A stretch of DNA of 64,000 bases from Psychromarinibacter halotolerans (GCF_029168315.1 NZ_JARGYD010000003.1:186001-250000), one strand, 5' to 3'. Counted from the stretch's first letter, positions 43,157 to 52,738 are shown. Made by a program: numbers and translations. The notes: generated by a model from the sequence alone, not told the origin.

Positions 43157-44179
43157 ATGAAATTTGTAAGCAAAACGGCCATTTGGCCGGCCGCTCTTCT
43201 ATTGTCCACCGGTCTGGCATCGGCGCAGGAAGTCACCCTTAGCGCGGTGACCACCATTTCTCCCGGCCATGCACTCGCAGCAAGCTTCGTCGAATTCGTC
43301 GAAGACGTGAATGCCAACGGCGAGGGCGTTCTGCAGATCGACATCCGCGGCGGTGTCGAGGTGATCCCGCGCAACGAACAGTACGGCGCCGTCAGCTCTG
43401 GCGTGGTCGACATGTTCATCGGCGCGGCCGGCTATTACCACGGCGTCCTGCCGGAACTGGCGGTGATCGACGCCGCCTCGGCCCCGGCCGACGTGATGCG
43501 TGCCGAAGGCGTGATCGACGCGCTGGACGAGGTCATGCAGGAAAAGACGAACGTCAAGCTGCTGGCGCCGTTCGGCACCGGGTATGCTTTCCAGTTCTAC
43601 ACCATCGACGCACCCACCATCACCGATGACGGCGACGTCGATATGTCCGGCATGCGCGTGCGTGGCGGCCCGAGCTATGCGGCGATGTACGACGCGCTGG
43701 GCCTGACCCGCATCGATATCCCTGTGCAGGACATCTACACCTCGCTTGAACGCGGCGTGATCGACGGCGTGGGCTATACCACGCTGGGCGTTGCCGACAG
43801 CGGCTGGCAGGACTTCATCGGCTACCGCATCTTCCCGACCTGGCGTCAGGGCAACACGATCCTTGCGATGAATGCCGAGGTGTTCAACGGCCTGACCGAA
43901 GAGCAAAGCACCTATCTGATGGACATGGTCCTGAAGCACGAGATGCTGGCCTACGACCTCGCCCAGTCGCTGGAAGAAGAAGACACGGCCGCAATGCGCG
44001 AAGCCGGTGTCGAGGACATCATGCTGGAAGGCCCGGGCGCCGAGACGATCCTGGGTGCCTTCGCCAACACCTTCTGGGAAGCCGTCGAAGCCGATGCCGG
44101 CGCCGAGGTTGTCGAGCGGTTCAAGCCGCTGATCGACGCCGCGAACGAGGCCGCCGCTGCAGCCGAAGCCGAAGGCTGA
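43157..44179 (+). CDS. dctP: TRAP transporter solute-binding protein, DctP family
   Basis: 340 residues with a Sec signal peptide (AALLLSTGLASAQ) and a DctP fold. The carboxylate-binding Arg is in the conserved MRVRGGPSYAAMYDALG segment near residue 162, followed by YTSLERGVIDGVGYTTLG. AAGGAG precedes the ATG. It heads a tight operon of TRAP transporter and six catabolic enzymes, so its ligand is the starting compound or a close intermediate, presumably an organic acid. Confidence 0.92.
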   Translation: MKFVSKTAIWPAALLLSTGLASAQEVTLSAVTTISPGHALAASFVEFVEDVNANGEGVLQIDIRGGVEVIPRNEQYGAVSSGVVDMFIGAAGYYHGVLPELAVIDAASAPADVMRAEGVIDALDEVMQEKTNVKLLAPFGTGYAFQFYTIDAPTITDDGDVDMSGMRVRGGPSYAAMYDALGLTRIDIPVQDIYTSLERGVIDGVGYTTLGVADSGWQDFIGYRIFPTWRQGNTILAMNAEVFNGLTEEQSTYLMDMVLKHEMLAYDLAQSLEEEDTAAMREAGVEDIMLEGPGAETILGAFANTFWEAVEADAGAEVVERFKPLIDAANEAAAAAEAEG

Positions 44180-44189
44180 GCCCTTCCCA

Positions 44190-44218
44190 GCCGGGCCGCG
44201 CGTCAGTTGCGGCCCGGC
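44190..44218 (+). terminator. Intra-operon hairpin after dctP
   Basis: GCCGGGCCGC (44190-44199) and GCGGCCCGGC (44209-44218) form an exact 10-bp stem, no T-run. It probably favours the binding-protein part of the message. Confidence 0.6.
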
Positions 44219-44246
44219 GTCCTCTCTTAATAACGAGTCCCCCCGG

Positions 44247-44771
44247 ATGACGACCGCTGCCGCTTCTCCCTCTGCATTCTCCCGAGCCTTCGATAAATTG
44301 CTGGACGCAATGGCCGCAATCGCCTGCGCCATTCTCGCGCTGACGCTGGTTGCCATCGTCTATGACGTCATCACCCGGAACCTGAACATGTACGGCGTGA
44401 CTTGGGTCTTGGCGATGACCGAGTACGGACTGGTCTATATGACCGCCCTCGGCACACCTTGGCTTTTGCGCAATCGCGGCCACGTGTCGATCGAGGCTAT
44501 CCGCCGCCATCTGCCGGAACCAGCTCTGGTCTGGCTGGAGCGTCTGGTGCTGGTCCTTTGCATCTTTGCCTGCCTCGTCGCGATCGCTGCAACGATCACT
44601 GTCATCGACCGCTACTGGACCAACTACGACACTAGGGCGCGCTTTCTTCGCCGCTGGTGGCTGTACGCCCCGATCCTGGTCTGCTTCGTGCTGTGCGCGA
44701 TCCAGTTCCTGCGCTTCCTGTTTTCTCCCGGGACGTTCTTCACGCCCGCCGATACCGAAGAAGGACTCTGA
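44247..44771 (+). CDS. dctQ: TRAP transporter small membrane subunit, DctQ family
   Basis: 174 residues with four hydrophobic segments and the DctQ pattern: YDVITRNLNMYGVTWVLAMTEYG, then GTPWLLRNRGHVSIEAIRR near residue 75. It links the binding protein to the DctM channel. It lies 2 nt before dctM. Confidence 0.9.
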   Translation: MTTAAASPSAFSRAFDKLLDAMAAIACAILALTLVAIVYDVITRNLNMYGVTWVLAMTEYGLVYMTALGTPWLLRNRGHVSIEAIRRHLPEPALVWLERLVLVLCIFACLVAIAATITVIDRYWTNYDTRARFLRRWWLYAPILVCFVLCAIQFLRFLFSPGTFFTPADTEEGL

Positions 44772-44773
44772 TC

Positions 44774-46093
44774 ATGGGGTTCGAATGGTATGAAGCCGCC
44801 CTGATGATGATCGGCTCGGTGCTGGTCCTGATGGGTCTGTCCATCCCGGTGGCTTTCGCCTTCCTGCTGATCAACATCGCCGGTGCTTACATCTTCATGG
44901 GGGGCTGGCGCGGGGTCGTACAACTGGTGGCGAACTCTGGCGACGCCGTCGCAAGCTTCGTTCTGGTCACGGTGCCGCTATTTATCCTGATGGGCACCCT
45001 GTTCTTCCACTCCGGTCTTGCGCTGAAGATCATCGGCGCTGTCGACCGAAGCCTATCGAAGGCCCCGGGACGTCTAAGCTATATCGCGATCATCACCAGC
45101 ACGATCTTCGCGGCCCTCTCCGGATCGAACATCGCGAACACCGCGATGATGGGCCATCTGCTGCTGCCCGAGATGGAAAAACGGAACTACAAGCCGATGA
45201 TGTCCATCGGCCCGATCATGGGCTCTGGCGGACTTGCGCTGCTGATCCCGCCTTCGACACTGGGTGTGCTGCTGGGTTCGATTGCGCAACTCAACATCGC
45301 GGCCCTGCTGCTGGCCGGCATGCTGCCCGGTCTCGTCCTTGGCGCGCTGTACATGGCAGTGGTCAAGATTCAATCGATGGCTTGGCCCGAGGCCGCACCC
45401 GCCTACGATGTGGAACCTGCTCCGCTGCTGGAAAAACTGCGGCTGTTCGCGGTCTATGTCCTTCCGATGTCGCTGGTCGTGTTTTGCGTGGTCGGCTTCA
45501 TCCTGCTGGGCATTGCCACGCCGACCGAGTCCGCCGCGTTCGGTGTGCTGTCGGTCCTCGCGCTTGCGGCGTGCTATCGCTGCCTGTCCGTGAAGATGCT
45601 GAAGAAGTCGCTGATCTCGACGCTGCACGTGTCGGTAATGGTGTTCTTCATCATCCTGACGTCCAAGAACTTCAGCCAGATCCTTGCCTTCTCCGGCGCG
45701 ACGCGCGGCCTGATCGACGCGGTGACCATGCTGGACTTCGGCACCTATGGCACGCTTGCGCTTTTGTTCGGGGTGCTACTGGTTCTGGGCATGTTCGTCG
45801 ATGGCATCGCGATGATGCTGCTGACCATTCCGGTCTTCTTCCCGATCATCACCCAACTGGGCTTCGACCCGATCTGGTTCGCACTGATCATGCTGCTCGC
45901 CATCGAGATGAGCGGCACCACGCCACCCATGGGCCTGATCCTGTTCGTCATGCAGGGCGTCGCGCCCAAAGGAACGCGCTTCTGGACCATCGTCAAAGCC
46001 GGCTTCCCCTATCTCGCCGCCGACGCCGTCCTGTTGCTGCTGCTCATACTCATGCCGGGGTTGGCCCTCTGGCTGCCATCGCTGATGCGATAA
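44774..46093 (+). CDS. dctM: TRAP transporter large membrane subunit, DctM family
   Basis: 439 residues, about 11-12 hydrophobic segments, with ALSGSNIANTAMMGHLLLPEMEKRNY, GLALLIPPSTLGVLLGSIAQL and ATPTESAAFGVL, all landmarks of DctM. It catalyses sodium-coupled uptake. GAAGGA precedes the ATG. The FAD monooxygenase begins 13 nt after the stop. Confidence 0.93.
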   Translation: MGFEWYEAALMMIGSVLVLMGLSIPVAFAFLLINIAGAYIFMGGWRGVVQLVANSGDAVASFVLVTVPLFILMGTLFFHSGLALKIIGAVDRSLSKAPGRLSYIAIITSTIFAALSGSNIANTAMMGHLLLPEMEKRNYKPMMSIGPIMGSGGLALLIPPSTLGVLLGSIAQLNIAALLLAGMLPGLVLGALYMAVVKIQSMAWPEAAPAYDVEPAPLLEKLRLFAVYVLPMSLVVFCVVGFILLGIATPTESAAFGVLSVLALAACYRCLSVKMLKKSLISTLHVSVMVFFIILTSKNFSQILAFSGATRGLIDAVTMLDFGTYGTLALLFGVLLVLGMFVDGIAMMLLTIPVFFPIITQLGFDPIWFALIMLLAIEMSGTTPPMGLILFVMQGVAPKGTRFWTIVKAGFPYLAADAVLLLLLILMPGLALWLPSLMR

Positions 46094-46106
46094 GGAAGGA
46101 CGTCAC

Positions 46107-47321
46107 ATGACACATTGCATCGTTGTCGGATCGGGCCCGGTCGGGTCGAGCACGGCACTGGCTCTTGCCAAGAAGGGGTTCCGGGTCACGCTGCTGGAAC
46201 GCGAAGCGACCCTCCCCGCCGACCCCCGCGCAGCAACCGTCCAGCCGCCGACGCTGGAGATGCTCGACGAGCTTGGCGTCACGCCGCGCCTGTTGGAGCA
46301 GGGACTGATGGCGCAGGAATACCAATTCCGCGACCGCGCCACGAGCGAGGTCATCGCCACCTTCGACTACGGCCGGCTGGAGGGTGAGACGAAATTCCCC
46401 TTCGCCCTTCAATGCGAGCAGTTCAAGATCGCCAGCACTGTCGTCGAGGCGCTGCGTAGCGAACCCCAAGTCAAGATCCGACTGGGTGAAGAGGTCGTCG
46501 GGCTTTCGCAAGACGCCGACTCGGTATCTGTGACGCTGGCAAGCGGCGATACATTGACCGCCGATTACCTTGTCGGGTGCGACGGCGGACGGAGCTTTGT
46601 TCGCAAATCCAGTGGGATCTCGTTCGAAGGCTTCACCTACGATGAGCGGTTCCTTGTCCTGACGACCCGCTACGATTTCCACCAGCACGGTTACGTCGTC
46701 CGCAACTACTCGCTGGACCCGGCGCAGTGGTGCTCGATGTTCAAGGTGCCGCACGACGGCCCGCCGGGTCTGTGGCGCTGCGTTTTTCCCGTCGCCGGTC
46801 CCGATGCGGAACTGAGCAACGACGAGGTCCTGTCCGACGCGCACGTCGGCGCCCAGATGGCCGCGCTGAACCACGGGCTGACCGAGGAAGACGTGCTGCA
46901 CCGCAACGTCTACACCGTGAACCAGCGCGTCGCGGGCCGGTTCCGCGCGGGGCGCGTGTTCCTTGCCGGGGACAGCGCGCACGTGAACAACCCGCTGGGC
47001 GGGCTTGGCATGAACTCGGGCATCCATGACGGCGTCAACCTTGCGGGCAAGATCGCCGAAGCGGTCGCCAGCCCCGCCGACGCGGACGCCATCCTTGACC
47101 GCTACGACACCGAGCGGCGCGAGTTGGCGAAGGAATTCGTTCAGGCCCAGACCATCCGCAACAAAAAGCGCCTTGAGGCGCGGACGCCCGAGGCGCGGGC
47201 TGCCGCACGCCGCAACCTTGCGGACTCCGCCGCTGACCCGGAGCTGCATCGCGCGTGGGTTCTGGATGCGTCCCTGCTTGGCAGTCTCAGAAGTCTTGAA
47301 GAAAAAGGAAAAGCGGCATGA
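46107..47321 (+). CDS. FAD-dependent aromatic-ring monooxygenase (PheA/TfdB/PobA superfamily)
   Basis: 404 residues: FAD-binding GSGPVGSSTALALAKKG at the start, a DG motif in YLVGCDGGRSFVRK near residue 157, and the GD motif RVFLAGDSAHVNNPLGGLGMNSG near 290. Class A flavin monooxygenases hydroxylate phenols or N-heterocycles, sometimes opening the ring. At 404 residues it lacks the thioredoxin-like C-terminal domain of phenol hydroxylases. AAGGAAGGAC precedes the ATG. It opens the enzymatic part of the TRAP operon. Confidence 0.9.
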   Translation: MTHCIVVGSGPVGSSTALALAKKGFRVTLLEREATLPADPRAATVQPPTLEMLDELGVTPRLLEQGLMAQEYQFRDRATSEVIATFDYGRLEGETKFPFALQCEQFKIASTVVEALRSEPQVKIRLGEEVVGLSQDADSVSVTLASGDTLTADYLVGCDGGRSFVRKSSGISFEGFTYDERFLVLTTRYDFHQHGYVVRNYSLDPAQWCSMFKVPHDGPPGLWRCVFPVAGPDAELSNDEVLSDAHVGAQMAALNHGLTEEDVLHRNVYTVNQRVAGRFRAGRVFLAGDSAHVNNPLGGLGMNSGIHDGVNLAGKIAEAVASPADADAILDRYDTERRELAKEFVQAQTIRNKKRLEARTPEARAAARRNLADSAADPELHRAWVLDASLLGSLRSLEEKGKAA

Positions 47322-48067
47322 CCGTCAAACCCGATGCCCTTGGACACCGACTAAAGGTTGGTGTGGTGGTTCCCTCTACGAACACGACCGTCCAGCCGGA
47401 AACCGACAGCGTCCGCGTCGAAGGCGTGACGTACCACATCGGGCGCATTCCGATCAGCCAGAAAAAGATCTCTACCGACAACTTCCTTGATCACGTCGCA
47501 GCCATGCGAGCCGGGATCGAGGTTGCCGCCGATCAGGTTCTGACCGCCGGCGTGCAAAGCCTGATCATGGGCGTCGCGCTGGAATGCTTCTGGGGCGGGC
47601 TGAAGGGTTCGGCCGAATTGCAGGCACGGCTGGAAGAGCGGCTGAAGGTGCCTGTTATCCTTGGGTCAGAAGCTATCCGCGCGGGACTGAACGCCTTCGG
47701 TGCGAAGAAGATTGCCGTGCTGACCCCGCACATGCCCAAAGGCGACGACGAGGTGCGCAACTGGCTGACCGAGGCGGGATTCGAAGTCGTGGCGCTGGAA
47801 GGTCTGAAATGCGAAAGCCCTCTGGCGATTGCTCAAGTTCAGGAATCCGAAATCCGCGCCGCGCTGATGCGGATCGACAGCCCGGAAGTGGACGCACTGG
47901 TGCAGGTTGGCACCAACCTTGCCGGGGCGCGTGTCTGTGCCGAGGCGGAACGCTGGCTGGGCAAGCCTGCGATCCAGATCAACACCGTCAGCGCGTGGCA
48001 CGCCATGCGCAGCGCCGGCATCACCGACCGCGTCGCCGGTCTGGGCCGCGTGCTAGAGGAGCACTGA
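47318..48067 (+). CDS. Asp/Glu racemase/maleate-isomerase superfamily protein, atypical active site
   Basis: 249 residues. VGVVVPSTNTTVQPE matches the maleate-isomerase-type start. The first catalytic Cys appears in VALECFWGG near residue 90, but the second site reads VQVGTNLAG where a Cys-Thr-Asn is usual, so Gly replaces the second Cys. This suggests a one-cysteine reaction such as decarboxylation, or a different isomerisation. The start overlaps the monooxygenase stop (ATGA) and its own stop overlaps the next ATG (TGATG). Confidence 0.82.
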   Translation: MTVKPDALGHRLKVGVVVPSTNTTVQPETDSVRVEGVTYHIGRIPISQKKISTDNFLDHVAAMRAGIEVAADQVLTAGVQSLIMGVALECFWGGLKGSAELQARLEERLKVPVILGSEAIRAGLNAFGAKKIAVLTPHMPKGDDEVRNWLTEAGFEVVALEGLKCESPLAIAQVQESEIRAALMRIDSPEVDALVQVGTNLAGARVCAEAERWLGKPAIQINTVSAWHAMRSAGITDRVAGLGRVLEEH

Positions 48068-49563
48068 TGGGCGCGCCCTTCTCTATTCCCCCGCCAGTGC
48101 CACGCATGTGGATCGCGGGCGCGCTGGTGAGCGCGACCGGGCAGGCTCCGGTCCTGAACCCGGCAACGCTGACCCCCGTGACGACGGCGCCGCTGGCCAC
48201 GTGCGACGACCTCGATCGCGCCGTCGACGGCGCCCGCGCGGCGCAGCCGGGCTGGGCCAACCGGTCCTTCACGGACCGCGCAGCGACGTTGGGCCGAATG
48301 GCCGATGTGCTGATCGCCCACGTCGAGGAACTTGCGTGGCTGACCACGCTGGAACAGGGTAAGCCGCTGACTGCCGCGCGGGGAGAGGTGATGCGCGCCG
48401 CCGGTGCGATGCGCGAGATCGCCGGCATAGAGATCCCACGCCAAACGATCCGCTCGGACGCCACCGGGCGCGTCGATCTGATCTATCGCCCGCTTGGCGT
48501 GATCGGTGCGATCACGCCGTGGAACGTGCCGCTGATCCTTGCCGCGCCAAAGATCGCGTCCGCGCTTTATGCGGGGAACGCAGTCATCCTGAAGCCCGCG
48601 CCGACCACGCCCCTCGCCTCGCTGCGGATGGGAGAGCTTTGGGCGCAGGAAATCGCGAGCGATGACCTTCCGCCCGGCCTTGTTTCGATCCTGTCAGGCG
48701 GCAACGATCTGGGCACTTGGATGACGGCGCACGCCGGTATCGACAAGATCAGCTTCACCGGCTCGGTCGAAAGCGGCAAGAAGGTCATGGCCGCCAGCGC
48801 CGGAACCCTGAAGCGGGTCACGCTGGAGTTGGGTGGCAACGACCCGGCGATCCTGTTGGATGACGTGGACATCCCGTCCATCGTGCCCGCCCTGTTCGGC
48901 GGCGCCTTCGGCTTGTCGGGCCAGCTGTGCATGGGGATTAAGCGACTTTATGCCTCGGCCTCGATCTACGAAGACGTCGTCGCCGCGATGACCGCCGCCG
49001 CGAAGGCCGCAGTCGTCGGGGACGGAACAGACCCCGACGTCACCGTCGGCCCGGTGCAGAACGAGGCACAATACCGCCGCGTGCTGGACCTGATCGAGGA
49101 CACCCGGCGGCAACCCGGCGTGCGCATCACCGCGGGCGGTCGCGCGTCCGAGCGCACCGGATATTTCATCGAGCCCACCATCGTCGCCGACATCGCCGAG
49201 GGCACCCGCATCGTCGACGAGGAACAGTTCGGGCCCGTCCTGCCGATCCTGAAGTACGACACCGTGGACGAGGCTGTGCATCGTGCGAACGCCTCTGAGT
49301 TCGGGCTCGGCGCGTCTGTCTGGACGCAGGACGTGGCCCGCGGCGCTGAAATCGCCGCTCGGCTAGAGGCCGGGTACACATGGGTCAACAGCCATGTCGG
49401 CACGACCCGAGATCTGCCGTTCGGTGGCATCAAGCAATCAGGCATTGGCCGTCAGGGCCATTTCATCGGCGTGACCAGCGACATGGAGCCTCAGGTCATC
49501 GTCATTCCAGCAGCGGGCACCGCGGACGAATCCCGCATTCAAGCCCTCGAATTTTCGGAGTAA
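48067..49563 (+). CDS. NAD(P)-dependent aldehyde dehydrogenase
   Basis: 498 residues with IGAITPWNVPLILAAPK, cofactor loop FTGSVESGKKVM, general base Glu in LELGGNDPAIL near residue 259 and Cys in LSGQLCMGIKR near 293. It is translationally coupled to the racemase-family gene. In the pathway it should oxidise an open-chain (semi)aldehyde formed after ring cleavage. A distinct paralogue lies at 39676. Confidence 0.92.
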   Translation: MGAPFSIPPPVPRMWIAGALVSATGQAPVLNPATLTPVTTAPLATCDDLDRAVDGARAAQPGWANRSFTDRAATLGRMADVLIAHVEELAWLTTLEQGKPLTAARGEVMRAAGAMREIAGIEIPRQTIRSDATGRVDLIYRPLGVIGAITPWNVPLILAAPKIASALYAGNAVILKPAPTTPLASLRMGELWAQEIASDDLPPGLVSILSGGNDLGTWMTAHAGIDKISFTGSVESGKKVMAASAGTLKRVTLELGGNDPAILLDDVDIPSIVPALFGGAFGLSGQLCMGIKRLYASASIYEDVVAAMTAAAKAAVVGDGTDPDVTVGPVQNEAQYRRVLDLIEDTRRQPGVRITAGGRASERTGYFIEPTIVADIAEGTRIVDEEQFGPVLPILKYDTVDEAVHRANASEFGLGASVWTQDVARGAEIAARLEAGYTWVNSHVGTTRDLPFGGIKQSGIGRQGHFIGVTSDMEPQVIVIPAAGTADESRIQALEFSE

Positions 49564-49566
49564 CCC

Positions 49567-50469
49567 ATGTCCAACCCACGCATTCCGTTCCGTATGCGCA
49601 CCGAGGCTCCTCGGCTGCCCGCGTTTCAGGGCAAGACGATCCTCGTGCAGTTGGTCATGAACCTCGAGCACTGGCGTTTTGACCACGGCATGCCGCGCGG
49701 CATCAGCACGTCGCCGCATGGCAAGGTTTCGATCCCGGACGTCCCCAATTTCGCGTGGGCGGAATACGGGATGCGCGTCGGCCTGCCCCGAATGTTCGAT
49801 GCTATCGAAAAACGTGGTCTGACCGCGTCGTGCAGCATGAACGCCAACGTCGTCGAAGTATATGAAAGTTGCGCCCAGAAGGTCCGTGACCTTGGCTGGG
49901 AGTTCATCGGTCACGGAATGTACCAACAGTCGGTGAACAGCGAACCGGACGAATTCGCCGTGATCCGGGACAGTCTTCAGAAACTCTCCGATTTCGCCGG
50001 TACGAAAATTCGCGGCTGGCTTGGGCCCGGCCTGAGCGAAAGCGCCGATACACCGGATTATCTAAGCCAACTCGGCATCGAATACCTCCTGGATTGGGTG
50101 CTTGACGATCAGCCCTGCTGGATCAACTCCGACCCAAGGCCATTGATCAGCGTTCCCTACAATCTGGAACTGAACGACAGCGTTCTTTACGCAATGTGGA
50201 ACCTGCCCACTGGCGCCTTCCTAAGCCGTCTCACCCAAACGCTTGAAACGTTCGACGCAGAGCCCGAGACATCGCCCAAGGTCTTGTCGCTCGGACTGCA
50301 CCCGCACCTGATGGGCGTGCCGCACCGGGCGGGCGAGTTCAACGCGATGCTGGACCTGCTGACGGCGCACCCGGACGTGGTCTTCGTCCAGCCACATCAA
50401 ACGATGGACTGGTTCGCCGAGGCCGTTCCGCAAGACGTCGATGAAGCGGCCCGCCGGGTAACCGCCTGA
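49567..50469 (+). CDS. Polysaccharide-deacetylase-fold protein (NodB-like, allantoinase PuuE-related)
   Basis: 300 residues with VQLVMNLEHWRFD near residue 25, AEYGMRVGLPRMFDAIEKRGLTAS, GWEFIGHGMYQQ near 115 and SLGLHPHLMG near 238, the ligand-bearing segments of deacetylase-like PuuE proteins. In catabolic operons such proteins hydrolyse amide or cyclic amide bonds rather than chitin. GGAG precedes the ATG. It is followed 8 nt later by an amidase gene, reinforcing that the substrate carries an amide or ring nitrogen. Confidence 0.85.
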   Translation: MSNPRIPFRMRTEAPRLPAFQGKTILVQLVMNLEHWRFDHGMPRGISTSPHGKVSIPDVPNFAWAEYGMRVGLPRMFDAIEKRGLTASCSMNANVVEVYESCAQKVRDLGWEFIGHGMYQQSVNSEPDEFAVIRDSLQKLSDFAGTKIRGWLGPGLSESADTPDYLSQLGIEYLLDWVLDDQPCWINSDPRPLISVPYNLELNDSVLYAMWNLPTGAFLSRLTQTLETFDAEPETSPKVLSLGLHPHLMGVPHRAGEFNAMLDLLTAHPDVVFVQPHQTMDWFAEAVPQDVDEAARRVTA

Positions 50470-50477
50470 AGGCCGCC

Positions 50478-52070
50478 ATGGGGGACAGATTTTCCAGCAT
50501 GCCGCACTGGTCCGATGCAGCGCTAAAAGCCGGGCTTCAACGCGCGATGGACTTGGATTCAGACGCGGTTTCGGCTGCCGCCCGCCGGGCCACGCAGGTG
50601 GCGGCAACCGTGCGCGATCTTGCCGCCACGGCGCCCTCTGGCGCTGGGACTAGCTGGTCGCCGCGTTCCGGCACACCCCGGCAACCGGAACAGATGGACC
50701 GCGCGGAAGACCTGCCTGCATGGCGAATGGGCATAGCCGGGCTTGCGACTGCGTTCCGATCCGGCGAACTGAAGCCCAGCGTGGTCTTGCAGGATCTTCT
50801 AGACCGGATCGACCGCTACGATCCGACGCTCAATGCTTTCGTGCGCCTGACCCGCGACCGGGCATTGGTCGAAGCCCGCGCGGCGGACGCGCGGTTTGCT
50901 GCTTTCCAATCGGGTGGAACTGAGCCGCCCGCACTGTGCGGCATTCCCTACGGCGTCAAAGACATCATCGATGTCGAGGGACTTCCGACGACCTGCCAAT
51001 CGCACCTTCTTGTCGACAATGTCGCCTCATCCGACGCCGACATCGTGCGTATGTTAAAGCAGGAAGGCGCCGTGATCGTGGGCAAGCTTGCAACGCATGA
51101 ATTTGCGAATGGCCTGCCCAGCTTCGACCTGCCCTTTCCCCCCGCTCGCAATCCGTGGAACCCAGAGCATCATCCCGGGGGCTCGTCGTCAGGCGCGGGC
51201 ACGGCGGTTGCGGCGGGTTTCCTGCCGCTCGCCATAGGAAGCGATACCGGCGGGTCCGTCAGGCATCCCGCGAGCGCTTGCGGTGTCGTCGGTTTCAAAC
51301 CGGGATATGAAAGGCTCCCCGTGAAGGGGGTGTTTCCGCTTTCCCCCACGCTTGACCACGTCGGCCTAGTGACGCACACCGCTGAGGACGCCGATTCTGC
51401 CTACGCTGCTCTTACCGGCTCTAGACGTGCCGCCGAGCGGCCGCTGGCAGGTTTGCGCGTCGGTTACGTCCGGCACTTTCACACGACGGATATGGACGCC
51501 ATCGAAGACGTCGCGACGGCGCTCGACATGGCAGCGACCCACATGAGCGCGTCCGGCGCCGATGTGACAGAGGTCTTCCTGCCGCCTTTGACGACGTACT
51601 TCGCAGTCAACCGCGTCATCCTTCACGCCGAGGCATGGCCGATCCACCGCAACTGGTTGCGTGAGACCCCGTCGGCCTATGGGCGGGCCACCCTCGAAAG
51701 TCTCATGGTCGGCGCCTTTCTTGACCCGACAGCGGTGACGGCGGCCCGCGGGTTGAGGGACCGACTGCGCAACGAGATGACGGCCTTGTTCGACAATGTT
51801 GACCTGCTGCTGTGCGCCAGTTCCATGGAGCCCCCTGCACGGTTCGACGACCCGGAAGAAACCGCGCGGACCTATGTCCGGCAGGCGCGAACCCCGTTCA
51901 ACATCACCGGTTTTCCGGCGCTTACGCTTCCCTTCGGCCTGACCGGAGAAGGGCATCCGCTGTCCATCCAACTCGCCGCGCGGGAAGATGCCGAAGACCT
52001 TCTCCTCGGGGCGGCCATCGCGTTAGAGAAACTTCGCGGCCCGGCGCCCGCGCCGCCGATGGCTTGGTAG
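50478..52070 (+). CDS. Amidase-signature-family hydrolase
   Basis: 530 residues with the Ser-cisSer-Lys triad: Lys in YGVKDIIDVEG near residue 160, cis-Ser in HPGGSSSGAG near 238 and Ser in GSDTGGSVRHPAS near 262. The first 85 residues form an extra helical, Ala/Arg-rich stretch ahead of the usual start (AGLATAFRSGELKPS), perhaps a fused small AtzG-like subunit. GAAGG precedes the ATG. It closes the TRAP operon and would release ammonia from an amide intermediate. Confidence 0.9.
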   Translation: MGDRFSSMPHWSDAALKAGLQRAMDLDSDAVSAAARRATQVAATVRDLAATAPSGAGTSWSPRSGTPRQPEQMDRAEDLPAWRMGIAGLATAFRSGELKPSVVLQDLLDRIDRYDPTLNAFVRLTRDRALVEARAADARFAAFQSGGTEPPALCGIPYGVKDIIDVEGLPTTCQSHLLVDNVASSDADIVRMLKQEGAVIVGKLATHEFANGLPSFDLPFPPARNPWNPEHHPGGSSSGAGTAVAAGFLPLAIGSDTGGSVRHPASACGVVGFKPGYERLPVKGVFPLSPTLDHVGLVTHTAEDADSAYAALTGSRRAAERPLAGLRVGYVRHFHTTDMDAIEDVATALDMAATHMSASGADVTEVFLPPLTTYFAVNRVILHAEAWPIHRNWLRETPSAYGRATLESLMVGAFLDPTAVTAARGLRDRLRNEMTALFDNVDLLLCASSMEPPARFDDPEETARTYVRQARTPFNITGFPALTLPFGLTGEGHPLSIQLAAREDAEDLLLGAAIALEKLRGPAPAPPMAW

Positions 52071-52531
52071 GCGTCCGCGCCTGGGAGCTTTGACCTGAGC
52101 CCGACTCTCCTTCGCATTCGCGGAGAGTCCGCAGGCTGTTGCGCTGCTCCAGCCCGAGAGGCAGGTTATGTCGCCGGAAAGTTGGGGGGCCAGAAGGCAT
52201 CCCCATCGCATACTTTCGGTTTTCCTAGGACTTCGCATCGGGCGCCCCATCCATCGGTCCCGGGACGCGTAGCCATTCCTCACACCACATTCGGAGCTCT
52301 GTCGTGTGAACCCCGCGCAAGTAACAAGCTCACGACCCGCCGCTACTTTGAACAGACACCGGTCAGTAGGAGTCTGCGCTGAACCGGACACGACCCTACA
52401 TGTCGATGCCGACAGGATCGCCCAATCGACCCCGGAAAGCGCGTCCCGGAAGTATCGCCAACACCCGTGGAAATGAACACGCAAGGGATCGACGAAGCCC
52501 GCTTGGACGTGCGCGGCAACATGGAGCACGG
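52071..52531. other. Non-coding, decayed region after the amidase operon
   Basis: No gene or repeat is recognisable across this 460-nt stretch. Short frames lack family features. It marks the transition from catabolic genes to recombinase remnants. Confidence 0.4.
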
Positions 52532-52738
52532 TCACGCGTCGTCCCGATCCATCTCTCGCTCTGCGGCAAGATGGTGGCAGTAGCAGTGCCACAGCTTCGT
52601 CACGGTTGCCTTGGTCCAGGCGACCGGCGGTCCACTCATGCGCGTCTTGTTAAGCACACCGAGCGCATTTAAGTGCTCGGCTCTTGCCGCCTTGGTCATC
52701 GCAACGACTTCTGGGTGCGTGTCGAAGTACCGAAACAT
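52532..52738 (-). pseudogene. Possible C-terminal fragment of a serine recombinase
   Basis: The frame reads FDTHPEVVAMTKAARAE, then LNALGVLNKTRMSGPP and VAWTKATVTKLW, which resembles the HPE...LA-x-x-L-x-x-RG...G-x-x-W-x-x-x-x-V tail of resolvase-type recombinases. No catalytic domain is left. Recognition is tentative. Confidence 0.3.
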
